Assembly (NCBI RefSeq): GCF_027474845.2
Contig: NZ_CP107031.2
Span: 2,246,501 to 2,310,500 of the forward strand
Length of the DNA stretch: 64,000 bases
Reading direction: 5' to 3'
Origin: Maribacter aestuarii
GTDB lineage: Bacteria; Bacteroidota; Bacteroidia; Flavobacteriales; Flavobacteriaceae
Numbering within the stretch: position 1 is the stretch's first letter; each line of letters opens with the position of its first letter. The notes under the pieces were generated by a model that worked only from the letters and a program-made list of their open reading frames with translations, was not told the DNA's origin and ran no database searches. Positions 1 to 8,833 of the stretch are shown in pieces. The position numbers and the translations under genes are program-made.

Positions 1-572
1 AGGCCTATGGGCAGAAATATATCCGAATAGCGGATGTAATCTAAATGGAAACTACTTACTCCTTCCACTTTAACAAGGCCTTCGATGAGTCTTAGAATGT
101 GTTCCCTAGATTCTTTCCTCGTAGGGCATAACCATTTATAATAGCCTACGTAAGGTGGTTCGTCATAGCAAGATTTCCCATCCCTACTTACGGCGTACCA
201 TTCTGGGTGTTGCTCCGCAATTTTATCGCCAGGTCTATTTAATGTGAACATCCAAGCGTGTACCTCCAAATTAAATTTTTGGGCAATGGGAACTAATCTA
301 GCCAGATTTTCAGGGTTGCCATAGGTATTAATTAAAAGCGCCTCAATATCATTATCGGCATATTTTTTAAATTCTTCTTCGAAAGAATCATCTGGCCTAT
401 CATTATTTGCAGTTATCCATGTCCATAATTTGAAAGGTTTTTCCAAAACTTGTTCAGCTTCCTCCGTGGTGAAACCAGAAGTTTTGTTTTTATCCCCGTT
501 TTGAGAATTACAGGAGAGCAACAAAAGTGCGATGGTTAAGGCTAAGGGTTTTATTAAATCAGATTTAATCAT
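1..572 (-). CDS. Partial lipoprotein, GHL10-like glycosyl hydrolase (C-terminus beyond left edge)
   Basis: The visible 190 residues start at an ATG whose codon overlaps the end of the upstream CBM9-like gene (ATGATTAA, 8 bases shared), so the two are probably translationally coupled. A lipoprotein signal peptide ends at LLLSC (Cys21), placing the mature protein at a membrane surface, probably exported. From about residue 45 it reads like the glycosyl-hydrolase-like family 10 TIM barrel: KLWTWITANNDRP, ALLINTYGNPENL, EVHAWMFTLNRPGD, and HLDYIRY near the cut. I infer a polysaccharide- or glycoside-processing role from the fold and the carbohydrate-binding neighbour; the substrate is unknown. 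The gene is cut by the window boundary, not visibly broken. Confidence 0.75.
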   Translation of the reverse strand, partial: MIKSDLIKPLALTIALLLLSCNSQNGDKNKTSGFTTEEAEQVLEKPFKLWTWITANNDRPDDSFEEEFKKYADNDIEALLINTYGNPENLARLVPIAQKFNLEVHAWMFTLNRPGDKIAEQHPEWYAVSRDGKSCYDEPPYVGYYKWLCPTRKESREHILRLIEGLVKVEGVSSFHLDYIRYSDIFLPIG

Positions 573-1653
573 TATCATAGGTTTCAAATTTTCCGTCATC
601 GTGTATAACCAATTTTTTATTTGTAAAAGGGCTTCTTGTCCAAAGGGTACTTCCAAATTCATTTTTTTCTAAAACCGTAGTAATGGCTTTTCCCAATATA
701 ATTTTAGGTTCACTTTGTAACCGTCCCTTATGCTCATTCCAAACTATTTTCCCTATGTTCTTATCCTTGATATCCCGGTAAAGTTCATATAAATACCACT
801 TTATATGCTCGTCTTGAGGAATTTCAAAAGCGGATTCTTGCCCCACGGCATCCGTAGAAAAATAAACATAGCCCCAATGTTCAGGTTCATGCATATTGAT
901 GACACCTTGTGGAGACCATACCCAATTATGCTCATGTAGGTATGTTCCTGCACTATCTTTTTTTCTGGAATAACGCCCATTTTTAATATAGAAATCCCAA
1001 TTTACACGGGAAAAATTCATTCTCCAGAATTCGTTCTTTGGTATATGCACCGTTCCTCCGGGCTCGGTTACAAAAGACCAAGGAATGGCCATTTCAACCA
1101 TCCAACCCTGATCAATATCCGACGGATTATTTAGTGTTCCATTTATTTTCACCTCAGATTTTAATCGCTTGAAGTCCCATGCACCCAAAATCTTACCATT
1201 GTTTCTATACGGCTTTGATAGGAACAAATCCCAAATAGTATTAAGAGCGTTCACTTCCAGTTCATAATAATTATGGGTATCCCCATCCGGGTCTATAAAA
1301 ACCTCAAAATCATTATTGTAAAATATGATGGTATCCTTTTGTTTAAGCGTTGCCCAGACATGTGGTTCTTTTATATCCGCTATAATATATAAATGGGTTT
1401 GGTCCCATACCATTTTAAACCGAGTTTGGTAGGCGGCTTCATTATCTCCCTCGATATCCCTAAAAATTTCGCTCCATTTTGCTTTCTGCCAAGCTTCCTC
1501 ATGCATATTTCCATCAATAGTTAGGGTCTCGGATATATTTTGGGCAATATAACTTTTGGGCAGGTATTGGGCTAATAGTGAGATACAACCTGTATGGATT
1601 AAAAAAAGTACTACCGACAATATTTTTTGAGTTTTTAAGGATGTCCTTTTCAT
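565..1653 (-). CDS. Carbohydrate-binding family 9-like secreted protein
   Basis: 362 residues with an N-terminal signal segment (about residues 10-29). From about residue 35 it follows the CBM9-like domain found at the surface of many Bacteroidota proteins: an opening of the type AQNISETLTIDGNMHEEAW, then NDFEVFIDPDGDTHNYYELEVNALNTIWDLFL, then GWMVEMAIPW. No catalytic domain is visible; residues 265-362 form a family-typical tail. It lies directly before the glycosidase-like gene and overlaps it by 8 bases, so the pair probably acts on the same glycan. Substrate is not predictable from sequence. Confidence 0.82.
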   Translation of the reverse strand: MKRTSLKTQKILSVVLFLIHTGCISLLAQYLPKSYIAQNISETLTIDGNMHEEAWQKAKWSEIFRDIEGDNEAAYQTRFKMVWDQTHLYIIADIKEPHVWATLKQKDTIIFYNNDFEVFIDPDGDTHNYYELEVNALNTIWDLFLSKPYRNNGKILGAWDFKRLKSEVKINGTLNNPSDIDQGWMVEMAIPWSFVTEPGGTVHIPKNEFWRMNFSRVNWDFYIKNGRYSRKKDSAGTYLHEHNWVWSPQGVINMHEPEHWGYVYFSTDAVGQESAFEIPQDEHIKWYLYELYRDIKDKNIGKIVWNEHKGRLQSEPKIILGKAITTVLEKNEFGSTLWTRSPFTNKKLVIHDDGKFETYDND

Positions 1654-1971
1654 ACGTTTTAAGCTCTATTGCTGTTTTACAAAGAATGGTAATTGATTTC
1701 GTGGAATTTTCACTTGAATACTTATAGCTTTAATAAAATGTGATATTCTACTTTTTAAAACTATTACTCTTTTTAAAATCCCATTCGTTACTTTAGAATC
1801 TTTTCTGTGGTTTTTAGTTACATTAGTCCAGTAATTGTGTCTTTTCTTATTTTGGTTATAAGATAGCGCAAGTAGAATTTTCACATTTTATTCTGATTTC
1901 AGAATATATTTAGACCAATAACGAACAAGTAAGGCTAAACGTCAATACAAGCTATATATCCTCTTTAATTT
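1654..1971. other. Intergenic region between divergent genes
   Basis: 318 bases that should carry the start signals of the CBM9-like gene (leftward) and the LytS-type kinase (rightward). A 72-codon open frame lies on the minus strand (1666-1884), but its product is a lysine/asparagine-rich string without domain or signal, as expected of random AT-rich DNA, so I do not call it. I see no convincing repeat, operator or RNA structure. Confidence 0.5.
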
Positions 1972-3063
1972 ATGCAAACGACAGGTAGAATAAGGGATTT
2001 TATAGGAAAAACAAATTCTTCTACTAATTATGGTGTTAGATATTGGCATCATATCCTATTTTGGACTGCATATTTTGTTTTCAACACCTTTAGATGGAGT
2101 AGCATCCACGATGATTTTTTATATTCCTTGAAAACCAATTTAATAGGGTTTCCTATTCACATGGCGCTTGCTTATTTTAATGTATACTATTTGATGCCAA
2201 GGTTCGTATACACCCAAAAATATTTGACTTATACCTTTGCTATTCTAGCATCTTTGGTGGTCATGTTATTGGTCAAGTATAATTTGACCTACTATCTTGC
2301 GGGTCCCAATGTAATGCCGGAAGGACCTGGAGAAACTACCAGTCTCACCCTTTCCTATGCGGTAACAACAATGATTGGTGAAGTATATGTAATCTCTTTC
2401 TTCACCGCGATTAAACTAACTATCGATTGGTTAAGGGAAAGTAGTAAGCTTCATGAATTAGAGAAAAGGCAATTACAGACAGAGCTACGGTTTCTGCGCT
2501 CACAGGTTTCTCCACATTTTTTTTTCAATACGCTTAACAATATCTATTCGCTAACCTTGGAAAAATCGGATAAGGCTCCCGAGGTGGTACTTAAATTGTC
2601 AGAACTAATGCGTTATTTGCTTTATGCAACTAAAAAACAACGCCAGGACTTAACTAGCGAAATTGAATGTATACAGAATTACATAGATTTAGAGCGGATA
2701 AGGTTTGACAACAGGCTTCAAATTGATATGAACATCTCAGGTAATCTGGATAATTATACCATCGCTCCCATGCTGCTGGTCCCTTTGGTCGAGAATTGTT
2801 TTAAACATGGTGCTAGTAAGAATATTGGTGAAATGAGAATACAGATAGATTTGCAGGTCTCGAAGGGCTTCATGAATTTTAATGTATCCAATACGATACC
2901 CAATGCAAGTCCTATATCAGATTTTCCTACTAGATCCGGAGGAATAGGCCTATCCAATGTTAAGAAGCGGTTAGAACTGGGTTATAAAAAAAATGATTAC
3001 GAACTATCCATTTTTGAGGAAAATCAAATGTTCAATGTAATACTTAAGCTAAAAGTAATATGA
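1972..3063 (+). CDS. LytS/YehU-type sensor histidine kinase
   Basis: 363 residues. The N-terminal half holds about four membrane segments (roughly 27-40, 55-75, 88-108, 130-150) and no large extracytoplasmic domain. A short coiled region (about 155-175) leads into the His_kinase domain (PF06580 type), with the phospho-acceptor at His182 in SQVSPHFFFNTLNN, where most relatives have PHFLFN. An ATPase part follows, with LVPLVENCFKHG and GGIGLSNVKKRL. The stop overlaps the start of the response regulator gene by 4 bases (ATGA), so the two are co-translated. The ligand is unknown; targets may be neighbouring genes but nothing here proves it. Confidence 0.92.
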   Translation: MQTTGRIRDFIGKTNSSTNYGVRYWHHILFWTAYFVFNTFRWSSIHDDFLYSLKTNLIGFPIHMALAYFNVYYLMPRFVYTQKYLTYTFAILASLVVMLLVKYNLTYYLAGPNVMPEGPGETTSLTLSYAVTTMIGEVYVISFFTAIKLTIDWLRESSKLHELEKRQLQTELRFLRSQVSPHFFFNTLNNIYSLTLEKSDKAPEVVLKLSELMRYLLYATKKQRQDLTSEIECIQNYIDLERIRFDNRLQIDMNISGNLDNYTIAPMLLVPLVENCFKHGASKNIGEMRIQIDLQVSKGFMNFNVSNTIPNASPISDFPTRSGGIGLSNVKKRLELGYKKNDYELSIFEENQMFNVILKLKVI

Positions 3064-3776
3064 TTTTGAAAGTTATTGTCGTGGACGATGAACCTTTAGC
3101 TATCAATGTAATTAAGAACTATATTTTAAGGGTTACAGAATTACAGCTTGAAGGTACTTTTTCTAATGCTATGGACGCCTCTTCCTATTTGAGGGATAAT
3201 CAAGTTGATATCATGTTCCTAGATATTAACATGCCTTTTCTTGACGGATTGGAGTTTTTAAGTACACTACATCAAAAGCCGTTCGTTATCATAACCACGG
3301 CACACCAGGAACATGCCTTGAAAAGTTTTGAGTTGGAGGCAATAGATTATTTGGTAAAACCGATACCGCTACCTCGTTTCTTAAAGTCGGTTGACAGAGT
3401 TTTAGGCTTGAAACAAGGCGTGCAAAGAAACTCGAATACCAGTGCGGCAGAGAAGCCGAGTATCTTCGTAAAGGTTGATAAGAAGAAGTTGCAGAAAATA
3501 TTTATTGATGAAATCATGGTGGTCGAAAGCCTAAAGGATTACATCAGGATCATTACGCCAACCGGCAAATATATCATACATAAGACCTTGAGTAGTTTTA
3601 CGGATGAATTACCTAGCGACAAATTTCTTAGGATTCACCGATCTTACACCATTGCCGTGGATAAGGTCAATGTAGTGGAAGGAAATAGTGTGGAGATAGG
3701 AGGTATACGATATACCATTGGCAGAAGTTATTTAAACGATGCGAAAAGTAGAATTCTAAACACCTCCAATGAGTAA
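3060..3776 (+). CDS. LytTR-family response regulator
   Basis: 238 residues. The receiver domain (1-115) has the acidic pocket VDDEP, phospho-acceptor Asp55 in FLDINMPFLDG, and Lys100 in YLVKP. The C-terminal LytTR DNA-binding domain (about 134-236) carries FVKVDKKKLQKI, VVESLKDYIRI and FLRIHRSYTIAVDKV. It overlaps the kinase gene by 4 bases and is its cognate partner by position and family. LytTR proteins usually bind paired direct repeats; I could not identify such sites nearby. Confidence 0.94.
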   Translation: MILKVIVVDDEPLAINVIKNYILRVTELQLEGTFSNAMDASSYLRDNQVDIMFLDINMPFLDGLEFLSTLHQKPFVIITTAHQEHALKSFELEAIDYLVKPIPLPRFLKSVDRVLGLKQGVQRNSNTSAAEKPSIFVKVDKKKLQKIFIDEIMVVESLKDYIRIITPTGKYIIHKTLSSFTDELPSDKFLRIHRSYTIAVDKVNVVEGNSVEIGGIRYTIGRSYLNDAKSRILNTSNE

Positions 3777-3792
3777 ATTAAAATGGATACTA

Positions 3793-5373
3793 TCATTTTT
3801 TCTGGGTCAATAAAAGTATTTGTGGCAGGTTGGAAATACCAGTAGCGGATATTATTGAAAACATCTCGTTGATATCGTAAACGAATGCTCCCAGAATTAC
3901 ATCCAGCAGACCGTCCCTATTAAAATCGGCTACTTCCATGGTCAACCAATTGGCGTGGGACGGATTTGGTAACAATGACGCTTCAAAATTTAATCCTCCA
4001 TTATTGGTAAGGTATACCACGGCGTCCTGCACCTTACTTTTGCCCTCGTAGTTCACAAAAAGCGAGGCGGCGATGATATCCAAATCACCATCACCATCAA
4101 AATCCCTAGCCATAGCCTTATTACAGTCGTACATGGGAAAGAAATAGGTCTCTTTAAAGTTATTTTTAGTATCGTTCATATAGATGCGTACACCATGATA
4201 AGGCTTGTTTATGGGAGAAAAATCCCTATTGTCACCATTAGTCATTAAGATGTCTAGGTGGCTATCTTTGTTAAAATCCGCCAGTTCAAAATAGCTTAGC
4301 CCGTGAACCGGCGGAAATTTGAGTACCTGTTCTTCTCTAAACTTATTTTCACCCTCGTTGTAGAAGATTTTTATACCCTCATAAGATTGCGTCATCAGAA
4401 CCATTATGTCCGGCTTCCCATCGTTATTAAAATCAGCTATTTCAATCTTCCGCGTACCGGGTTGGGTGCTTAAAACGTGTTCTTTGGACGCGTCATAATT
4501 ATCGAACCATGACAATTTGCCCACCGTATGACCAAAGCTACAAAGTACTAAATCAGTCTTTCCATCCATATTCAAATCTGCGCTTTCAAAGTTTACCGGA
4601 CGTTGCAGCTCGGAAAAAATTGGAGGTTCTGTGTTTGATGTACCGCTGGTATCCAATCTATCCAGTGTACCGAGTTTCTGATTTGAAGGAACCAATTTAC
4701 CAATGGATAATAAAAGCGGATTTTCTTCTTTTTCGGAAAATTCAATATCCGAGGCATAGCTATCCAAAGTCCATTCACCACTAAGCGTTCCGTCATTTTT
4801 CAGTGCATATAATTTCAGATAGTTTCCAATATACAATTCCGAAGTATGGGAGTTATACTCAAGCAAGGTGACCTGGGGTAGTTTTACATCATCAATGTTT
4901 ATGGACTGTACCTGAAAGGGAAATTCGTTTATTGATTTTACCGAAGATTCTAATTGAAGCGGGAGTTTTTTTGGAGCGTTTTCAAGATAGTATGCTTCTA
5001 TTTTTGACCAGTCTTCTTTAGAAATTAAAGGGTTTTCTGGATAGGTATTGTATTGTTTTAATAAGCTTACTTCAATGGAGTCTTGATTGACAGGAATATA
5101 TTTACCTGCCATTTTCAACCCCAAACGGAGCGCCATATTGGGTAAAACGCTATGTTTCCAAGTCTCTTTGTCCAATAATTCAGGTTCAGGAAATTTATGG
5201 CATGAGGCGCAATACCGGTTGGAGAGTTCCCTTCCTGCCACTTGGTTGGAACCAATTTTGGAGTTTTCTACTTGTTGACCCTGTCCTCCCGTATACCACA
5301 GACAGCAAAGGATAAGTATAATAAAATTGTGCTCATAAAATCTGGAAAGCCACTGGAAAGTCCAATTGTTCAT
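3793..5373 (-). CDS. c-type-haem-motif plus FG-GAP/VCBS repeat secreted protein
   Basis: 526 residues. A hydrophobic segment at about 16-28 is the export signal. A single haem c attachment motif, CASCH (Cys55, Cys58, His59), opens a short cytochrome-like region (about 45-135). The remainder is a beta-propeller of FG-GAP/VCBS type with at least five calcium-loop motifs: DLNMDGKTD, DFNNDGKPD, DFNKDSHLD, DFDGDGDLD and DFNRDGLLD. Such proteins occur in Bacteroidota but their function is unsettled; the architecture suggests an exported redox or surface protein. It converges on the LytTR gene with a 16-base gap. Confidence 0.8.
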   Translation of the reverse strand: MNNWTFQWLSRFYEHNFIILILCCLWYTGGQGQQVENSKIGSNQVAGRELSNRYCASCHKFPEPELLDKETWKHSVLPNMALRLGLKMAGKYIPVNQDSIEVSLLKQYNTYPENPLISKEDWSKIEAYYLENAPKKLPLQLESSVKSINEFPFQVQSINIDDVKLPQVTLLEYNSHTSELYIGNYLKLYALKNDGTLSGEWTLDSYASDIEFSEKEENPLLLSIGKLVPSNQKLGTLDRLDTSGTSNTEPPIFSELQRPVNFESADLNMDGKTDLVLCSFGHTVGKLSWFDNYDASKEHVLSTQPGTRKIEIADFNNDGKPDIMVLMTQSYEGIKIFYNEGENKFREEQVLKFPPVHGLSYFELADFNKDSHLDILMTNGDNRDFSPINKPYHGVRIYMNDTKNNFKETYFFPMYDCNKAMARDFDGDGDLDIIAASLFVNYEGKSKVQDAVVYLTNNGGLNFEASLLPNPSHANWLTMEVADFNRDGLLDVILGAFVYDINEMFSIISATGISNLPQILLLTQKK

Positions 5374-5690
5374 CTAGTATTTCATCAATTCCACGGAATA
5401 TATTAAATATTAAACAAATTAATTCATCAAATGTCCAACGATTTGAGTTGTTTAATAAGTATTAATAAACACTAATATTATTGCCTTACCGTATGTTCCT
5501 CAACATACAAGGGTACTAATTCTGCTTGCCTTTATGCTTTCCCATGGTATGTCTTACTTTTTCATCTCATTTTATAGGTTAATCATTAATATGGATTGAA
5601 CCCCGCAAAGTTTTTACAGCAAAATTTGAAATTAAAAAATAAAAAAGCCAGCATCTAAGTGCCGGCTTTTTCTTTGAGTTGCTCTAAATA
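5374..5690. other. Intergenic region with hairpin and terminator
   Basis: 317 AT-rich bases between two leftward genes. A perfect 7-bp inverted repeat, GTATGTT-cctc-AACATAC, lies at 5491-5508 and has no T-tract, so it may be an operator or an RNA hairpin. The right end carries the terminator of the CHRD gene, listed separately. No open frame of note. Confidence 0.55.
5641..5676 (-). terminator. Rho-independent terminator of the CHRD-repeat gene
   Basis: Read leftwards, this is a stem of about 10 bp (AAAGCCGGCA paired with TGCTGGCTTT, one mismatch) with loop CTTAGA, ending in a run of T. It starts 14 bases beyond the CHRD stop codon. Confidence 0.8.
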
Positions 5691-7976
5691 TTAATCTATA
5701 ATAGTTAGAACGCCTGTCATAACCGAATGAAACTGACAGTTGTAATATAAGGTGTCAGGTGCATCCATGGGAACCGTAAAGGATACCGTCCCGTTTTGTG
5801 CACCATTATTGGTAACACCATCATTGTATGCATTGGCATTCGTATTACCTTGAACCGTTTTAATAAAAAAGGGATGTCCCGATGCATTTACGGTAAAGGT
5901 GTATGTTTTACCTCTTTCCAAAGTCAAATCTGGATTACTAGCATCAGAAAGGTCACCACCATTTAGAACGTATGCAGTAGTTCCTGTATTGGTAACATCA
6001 TAATTAATACTATCGGTATCCGTGCCGCCTTCATTTGCCCCGATGTTGCCTTGCGCAACTAGGGTTGCCAAATCATCGGCACTTAGGTGAATGTTGATGT
6101 ATCCATCTACAGTCAAGACATCTTGGTAGCTAAATGGAGTTTCGTCATCTAGAACTTCAACGTGAGTTCTGCTAATACCTGTTGCACCGTTAACCGGATT
6201 GAAAGTAAAAATAATCGGTCCTGTTTCTTCAGCGCTATTGGCATGAATGTGTCCTGGGTGTGAGCCATCAGCAGGAGTACCAGCTAATTCTATCACCGCT
6301 AAAGCATTACCACTAACTCTTTCAAAGAATGTTGCTGTTCCATCTATACCTGGTACATCAACAGTTGCCAGAGCGTATGTTTTGGAAGTACCGGTAAGCT
6401 CGTTTTCACCTATATCTCCTTGAGCTACTAAGGTTCCTAAGTCATCGGCACTTAAATGGATATTAATGTACGCGTCAGCCACTAAAACTTCGTCATAACC
6501 AAAAGCCGTTTCATCATCTAAAGCAGCAACGTTGGTTTTGCTCATTCCTGTTGCTCCGACTACAGGATTAAAAGTAAAGAGTATGTCCCCACCTTCTGCG
6601 GCACTGTTGGCATGTATATGACCCGGATGTAATCCGTCCGCTGGCGTGTTGTTTAATGAAATTGTCGCTAATGCCTCACCATTTATTCTTTGTTCAAAAG
6701 TAGCGGTACCATCTATTCCGTCTACATCAACAGAACCTAGCTCGTAGGTTTTAGCTTCGCCTGTTAGCTCATTCTGACCTATATCTCCTTGGGCGACCAA
6801 AGTACCTAACTCATCCGCACTTAAATGAATATTTATATAACCGTCCACTTCAAGAACCTGCTCATAACCAAAAGCCGTTTCGTCATCTAAAGCGGCAACA
6901 TTGGTTCTACTAATGCCTGTGGCTCCATTTACAGGATTGAAGGTAAATAGAATATCACCACCTTCAACAGCTGTATTGGCGTGTATGTGTCCCGGATGTG
7001 AGCCATCCTCGGGCGTATTGTTCAACATAATGGTAGCCAATGCTTCCCCATTAATTCTTTCCTCAAATGTTGCCGTTCCGTCAATTCCATCTACGTCTAC
7101 CGAACCTAATGCATAGGTTTTAGCTTCTCCTGTCAATTCATTCTGTCCTATATCGCCTTGAGCTACTAAAGTTGCCAAGTCATCTGCGCTTAAGTGAATG
7201 TTTATATAACCATCGTAGGTCAATACGTCGTCGTAATTGAAATCGCTACCGTCGTCCAATGCGGAAACATTCGTGTTACTTATTCCCGTAGCTCCGTTAA
7301 CTGGATTGAAAGTAAAGGCAATATCACCGCCTTCTGCGGCAGTGTTCATATGTATATGTCCAGGATGTGAACCATCTTCCGGGGTGTTGCTCAACATAAT
7401 AGTGGCCAGTGCTTCTCCGTTTACTCTTTCTGAAAAAGTTGCAGTACCGTCAATATCCTCAACGGCAACACTGCCTAATGCGTAAACTTTAGTAACTCCG
7501 GTCAATTCATTCTGCCCAATATCGCCTTGTGCGACCAAAGTTCCTAAATCATCGGCACTTAGATGCACATTAATATATCCATCAAAATCCAATAGCTCTT
7601 CATAGGTAATGGGTGTTCCATCATCTAAAGCCGAAAACGTAACCGAACTCATCCCTGTGGACCCGTCTACAGTTCCCAAGGTTACTGCGATATCCCCACC
7701 TTCTGCGGCGGTATTAAAATGAATATGTGCTGGATGCATTCCTCCACTAGGTGTACCTTGTAGGTCTAGTTCAACCGTAATGGTATTATCTTCGTTGTCA
7801 ATTACCATTGCTGTACCGGAAATATCAGGGTTGGCAACCGACCCCAATTGGTAGGTTACGGAATCGCCAGGTTCAACTATCGGTGGTAATCCGTCATCAT
7901 CATTACTACAAGAAGTAATGACCATTGCACCCATAATAATGGGCAACACTAATTTCAAAGCTTTTTTAATTTTCAT
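5691..7976 (-). CDS. Lipoprotein with five CHRD repeats and a C-terminal cupredoxin domain
   Basis: 761 residues. A lipoprotein signal ends at ITSC (Cys23), followed by acidic SNDDD. Five tandem CHRD domains of 123 residues each occupy about 40-162, 163-285, 286-408, 409-531 and 532-652. Each has an HPGHIH-type histidine cluster, a YINIHLSADDL strand and the end GDIGQNELTG. The last about 100 residues form a plastocyanin/azurin-like fold with candidate type-1 copper ligands His701, Cys747, His750 and Met753. CHRD domains are of unknown biochemical role; the histidine clusters suggest metal binding, and with the cupredoxin a copper-related surface role is an inference. The gene has its own terminator and stands alone. 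Confidence 0.9.
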   Translation of the reverse strand: MKIKKALKLVLPIIMGAMVITSCSNDDDGLPPIVEPGDSVTYQLGSVANPDISGTAMVIDNEDNTITVELDLQGTPSGGMHPAHIHFNTAAEGGDIAVTLGTVDGSTGMSSVTFSALDDGTPITYEELLDFDGYINVHLSADDLGTLVAQGDIGQNELTGVTKVYALGSVAVEDIDGTATFSERVNGEALATIMLSNTPEDGSHPGHIHMNTAAEGGDIAFTFNPVNGATGISNTNVSALDDGSDFNYDDVLTYDGYINIHLSADDLATLVAQGDIGQNELTGEAKTYALGSVDVDGIDGTATFEERINGEALATIMLNNTPEDGSHPGHIHANTAVEGGDILFTFNPVNGATGISRTNVAALDDETAFGYEQVLEVDGYINIHLSADELGTLVAQGDIGQNELTGEAKTYELGSVDVDGIDGTATFEQRINGEALATISLNNTPADGLHPGHIHANSAAEGGDILFTFNPVVGATGMSKTNVAALDDETAFGYDEVLVADAYINIHLSADDLGTLVAQGDIGENELTGTSKTYALATVDVPGIDGTATFFERVSGNALAVIELAGTPADGSHPGHIHANSAEETGPIIFTFNPVNGATGISRTHVEVLDDETPFSYQDVLTVDGYINIHLSADDLATLVAQGNIGANEGGTDTDSINYDVTNTGTTAYVLNGGDLSDASNPDLTLERGKTYTFTVNASGHPFFIKTVQGNTNANAYNDGVTNNGAQNGTVSFTVPMDAPDTLYYNCQFHSVMTGVLTIID
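6015..7859 (-). repeat. Five tandem 369-bp coding repeats (CHRD units)
   Basis: The five CHRD units of the lipoprotein are in register with a period of 123 codons. Units 2 to 4 are the most alike; the first is the most diverged and unit 5 less so. The similarity of neighbouring units points to unequal-crossover expansion within this gene, and unit number may vary between strains. Confidence 0.85.
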
Positions 7977-8043
7977 AATATTTTTTTAGTTATACTTATT
8001 CTACGAATAATTTTGATTAATGTTTTGCATAAAAACTTAAACA

Positions 8044-8077
8044 TTTGTTAAAATTTTAACAAAGCATGGTATATTCG
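8044..8077 (+). promoter_or_regulatory. 20-bp perfect palindrome with candidate trmN6 promoter
   Basis: TTTGTTAAAA followed at once by its reverse complement TTTTAACAAA (8044-8063) sits between the divergent CHRD and trmN6 genes. It places a TTTG (-33-like) on each strand. On the plus strand TATATTCG (8070-8077) lies 22 bases further, close to the Bacteroidota -7 consensus TAnnTTTG. It may be an operator or simply two back-to-back promoter elements. Confidence 0.5.
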
Positions 8078-8088
8078 TCGCTTACCTG

Positions 8089-8826
8089 ATGCTAGGCCTA
8101 AATAAAGTATTATTGAAAGAAACTTTTTGCTTTAAAAAATTTAAAATTGACCAAGAACGCTGCGCAATGAAAATTGGGACCGACGGAGTCCTTTTGGGTG
8201 CTTGGAGTCATGTGAGTTCTAATACGCAATCTATCCTTGATATAGGAGCAGGGACCGGACTTATCGCATTAATGCTTGCGCAGCGAAGTAATGCCGAGGT
8301 CATAGACGCCATTGAAATTGATGAAGACGCCTATGAGCAGTGCGTCGGGAATTTTGAAGCATCAAATTGGTCCGATAGACTTTTCTGCTACCATGCGGGC
8401 TTGGATGAATTTGTAGATGAAATAGGAGAAACCTATGATTTAATCGTATCCAATCCGCCATTTTACTCCGAAGTCGTAACCAGTGGTAGCGAGTCTAGGG
8501 ATATGGCAAGACAGAATCTATCCTTACCTTTTCACGAACTTTTGGAAGGTGTTTCAAAACTGTTGTCCGCTACAGGGTTGTTCGCCACAATAATACCCTA
8601 TAAAGAAGAAGGTCAATTTCTTAACTTGGCACAGGAAAACGGACTTTATCCCAAGCGAATCATGCGCGTTCGTGGAAACGCTAATGCGCCCTTGAAGAGA
8701 ACGCTCATCGAATTTGGTTTTGCAAAAGTAGACCATGTGGAAGAGAAGTTGACCATTGAACTAACACGGCATGAGTACACATTGGAGTATCAACAATTAA
8801 CAAAAGAATTCTACCTAAAAATGTAA
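8089..8826 (+). CDS. trmN6: tRNA1(Val) (adenine(37)-N6)-methyltransferase
   Basis: 245 residues, YfiC/TrmN6 family: S-adenosylmethionine-dependent N6-methylation of A37 in tRNA1(Val), cytoplasmic. The family N-terminal signature FKIDQERCAMKIGTDGVLLGAW is present, then AdoMet motif I DIGAGTGLIAL (51-61) and the N6-adenine catalytic motif NPPF (122-125). I used the ATG at 8089, which adds about ten residues compared with relatives; a TTG at 8113 would give MKETFCFKKF and is a fair alternative. It is monocistronic by position. Confidence 0.9.
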   Translation: MLGLNKVLLKETFCFKKFKIDQERCAMKIGTDGVLLGAWSHVSSNTQSILDIGAGTGLIALMLAQRSNAEVIDAIEIDEDAYEQCVGNFEASNWSDRLFCYHAGLDEFVDEIGETYDLIVSNPPFYSEVVTSGSESRDMARQNLSLPFHELLEGVSKLLSATGLFATIIPYKEEGQFLNLAQENGLYPKRIMRVRGNANAPLKRTLIEFGFAKVDHVEEKLTIELTRHEYTLEYQQLTKEFYLKM

Positions 8827-8833
8827 CATTAGC

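Noticed and set aside
1666..1884. 72-codon open frame on the minus strand in front of the CBM9-like gene
   Set aside because: AT-rich random composition, no domain or signal, sits in the promoter region of a divergent pair.
6901..7485. Open frames on the plus strand opposite the CHRD repeats
   Set aside because: Two similar products arise only because the coding repeats are similar; antisense shadows.
6015..7859. Regular repeats as a possible CRISPR array
   Set aside because: Period is 369 bases, in frame, and encodes CHRD domains.
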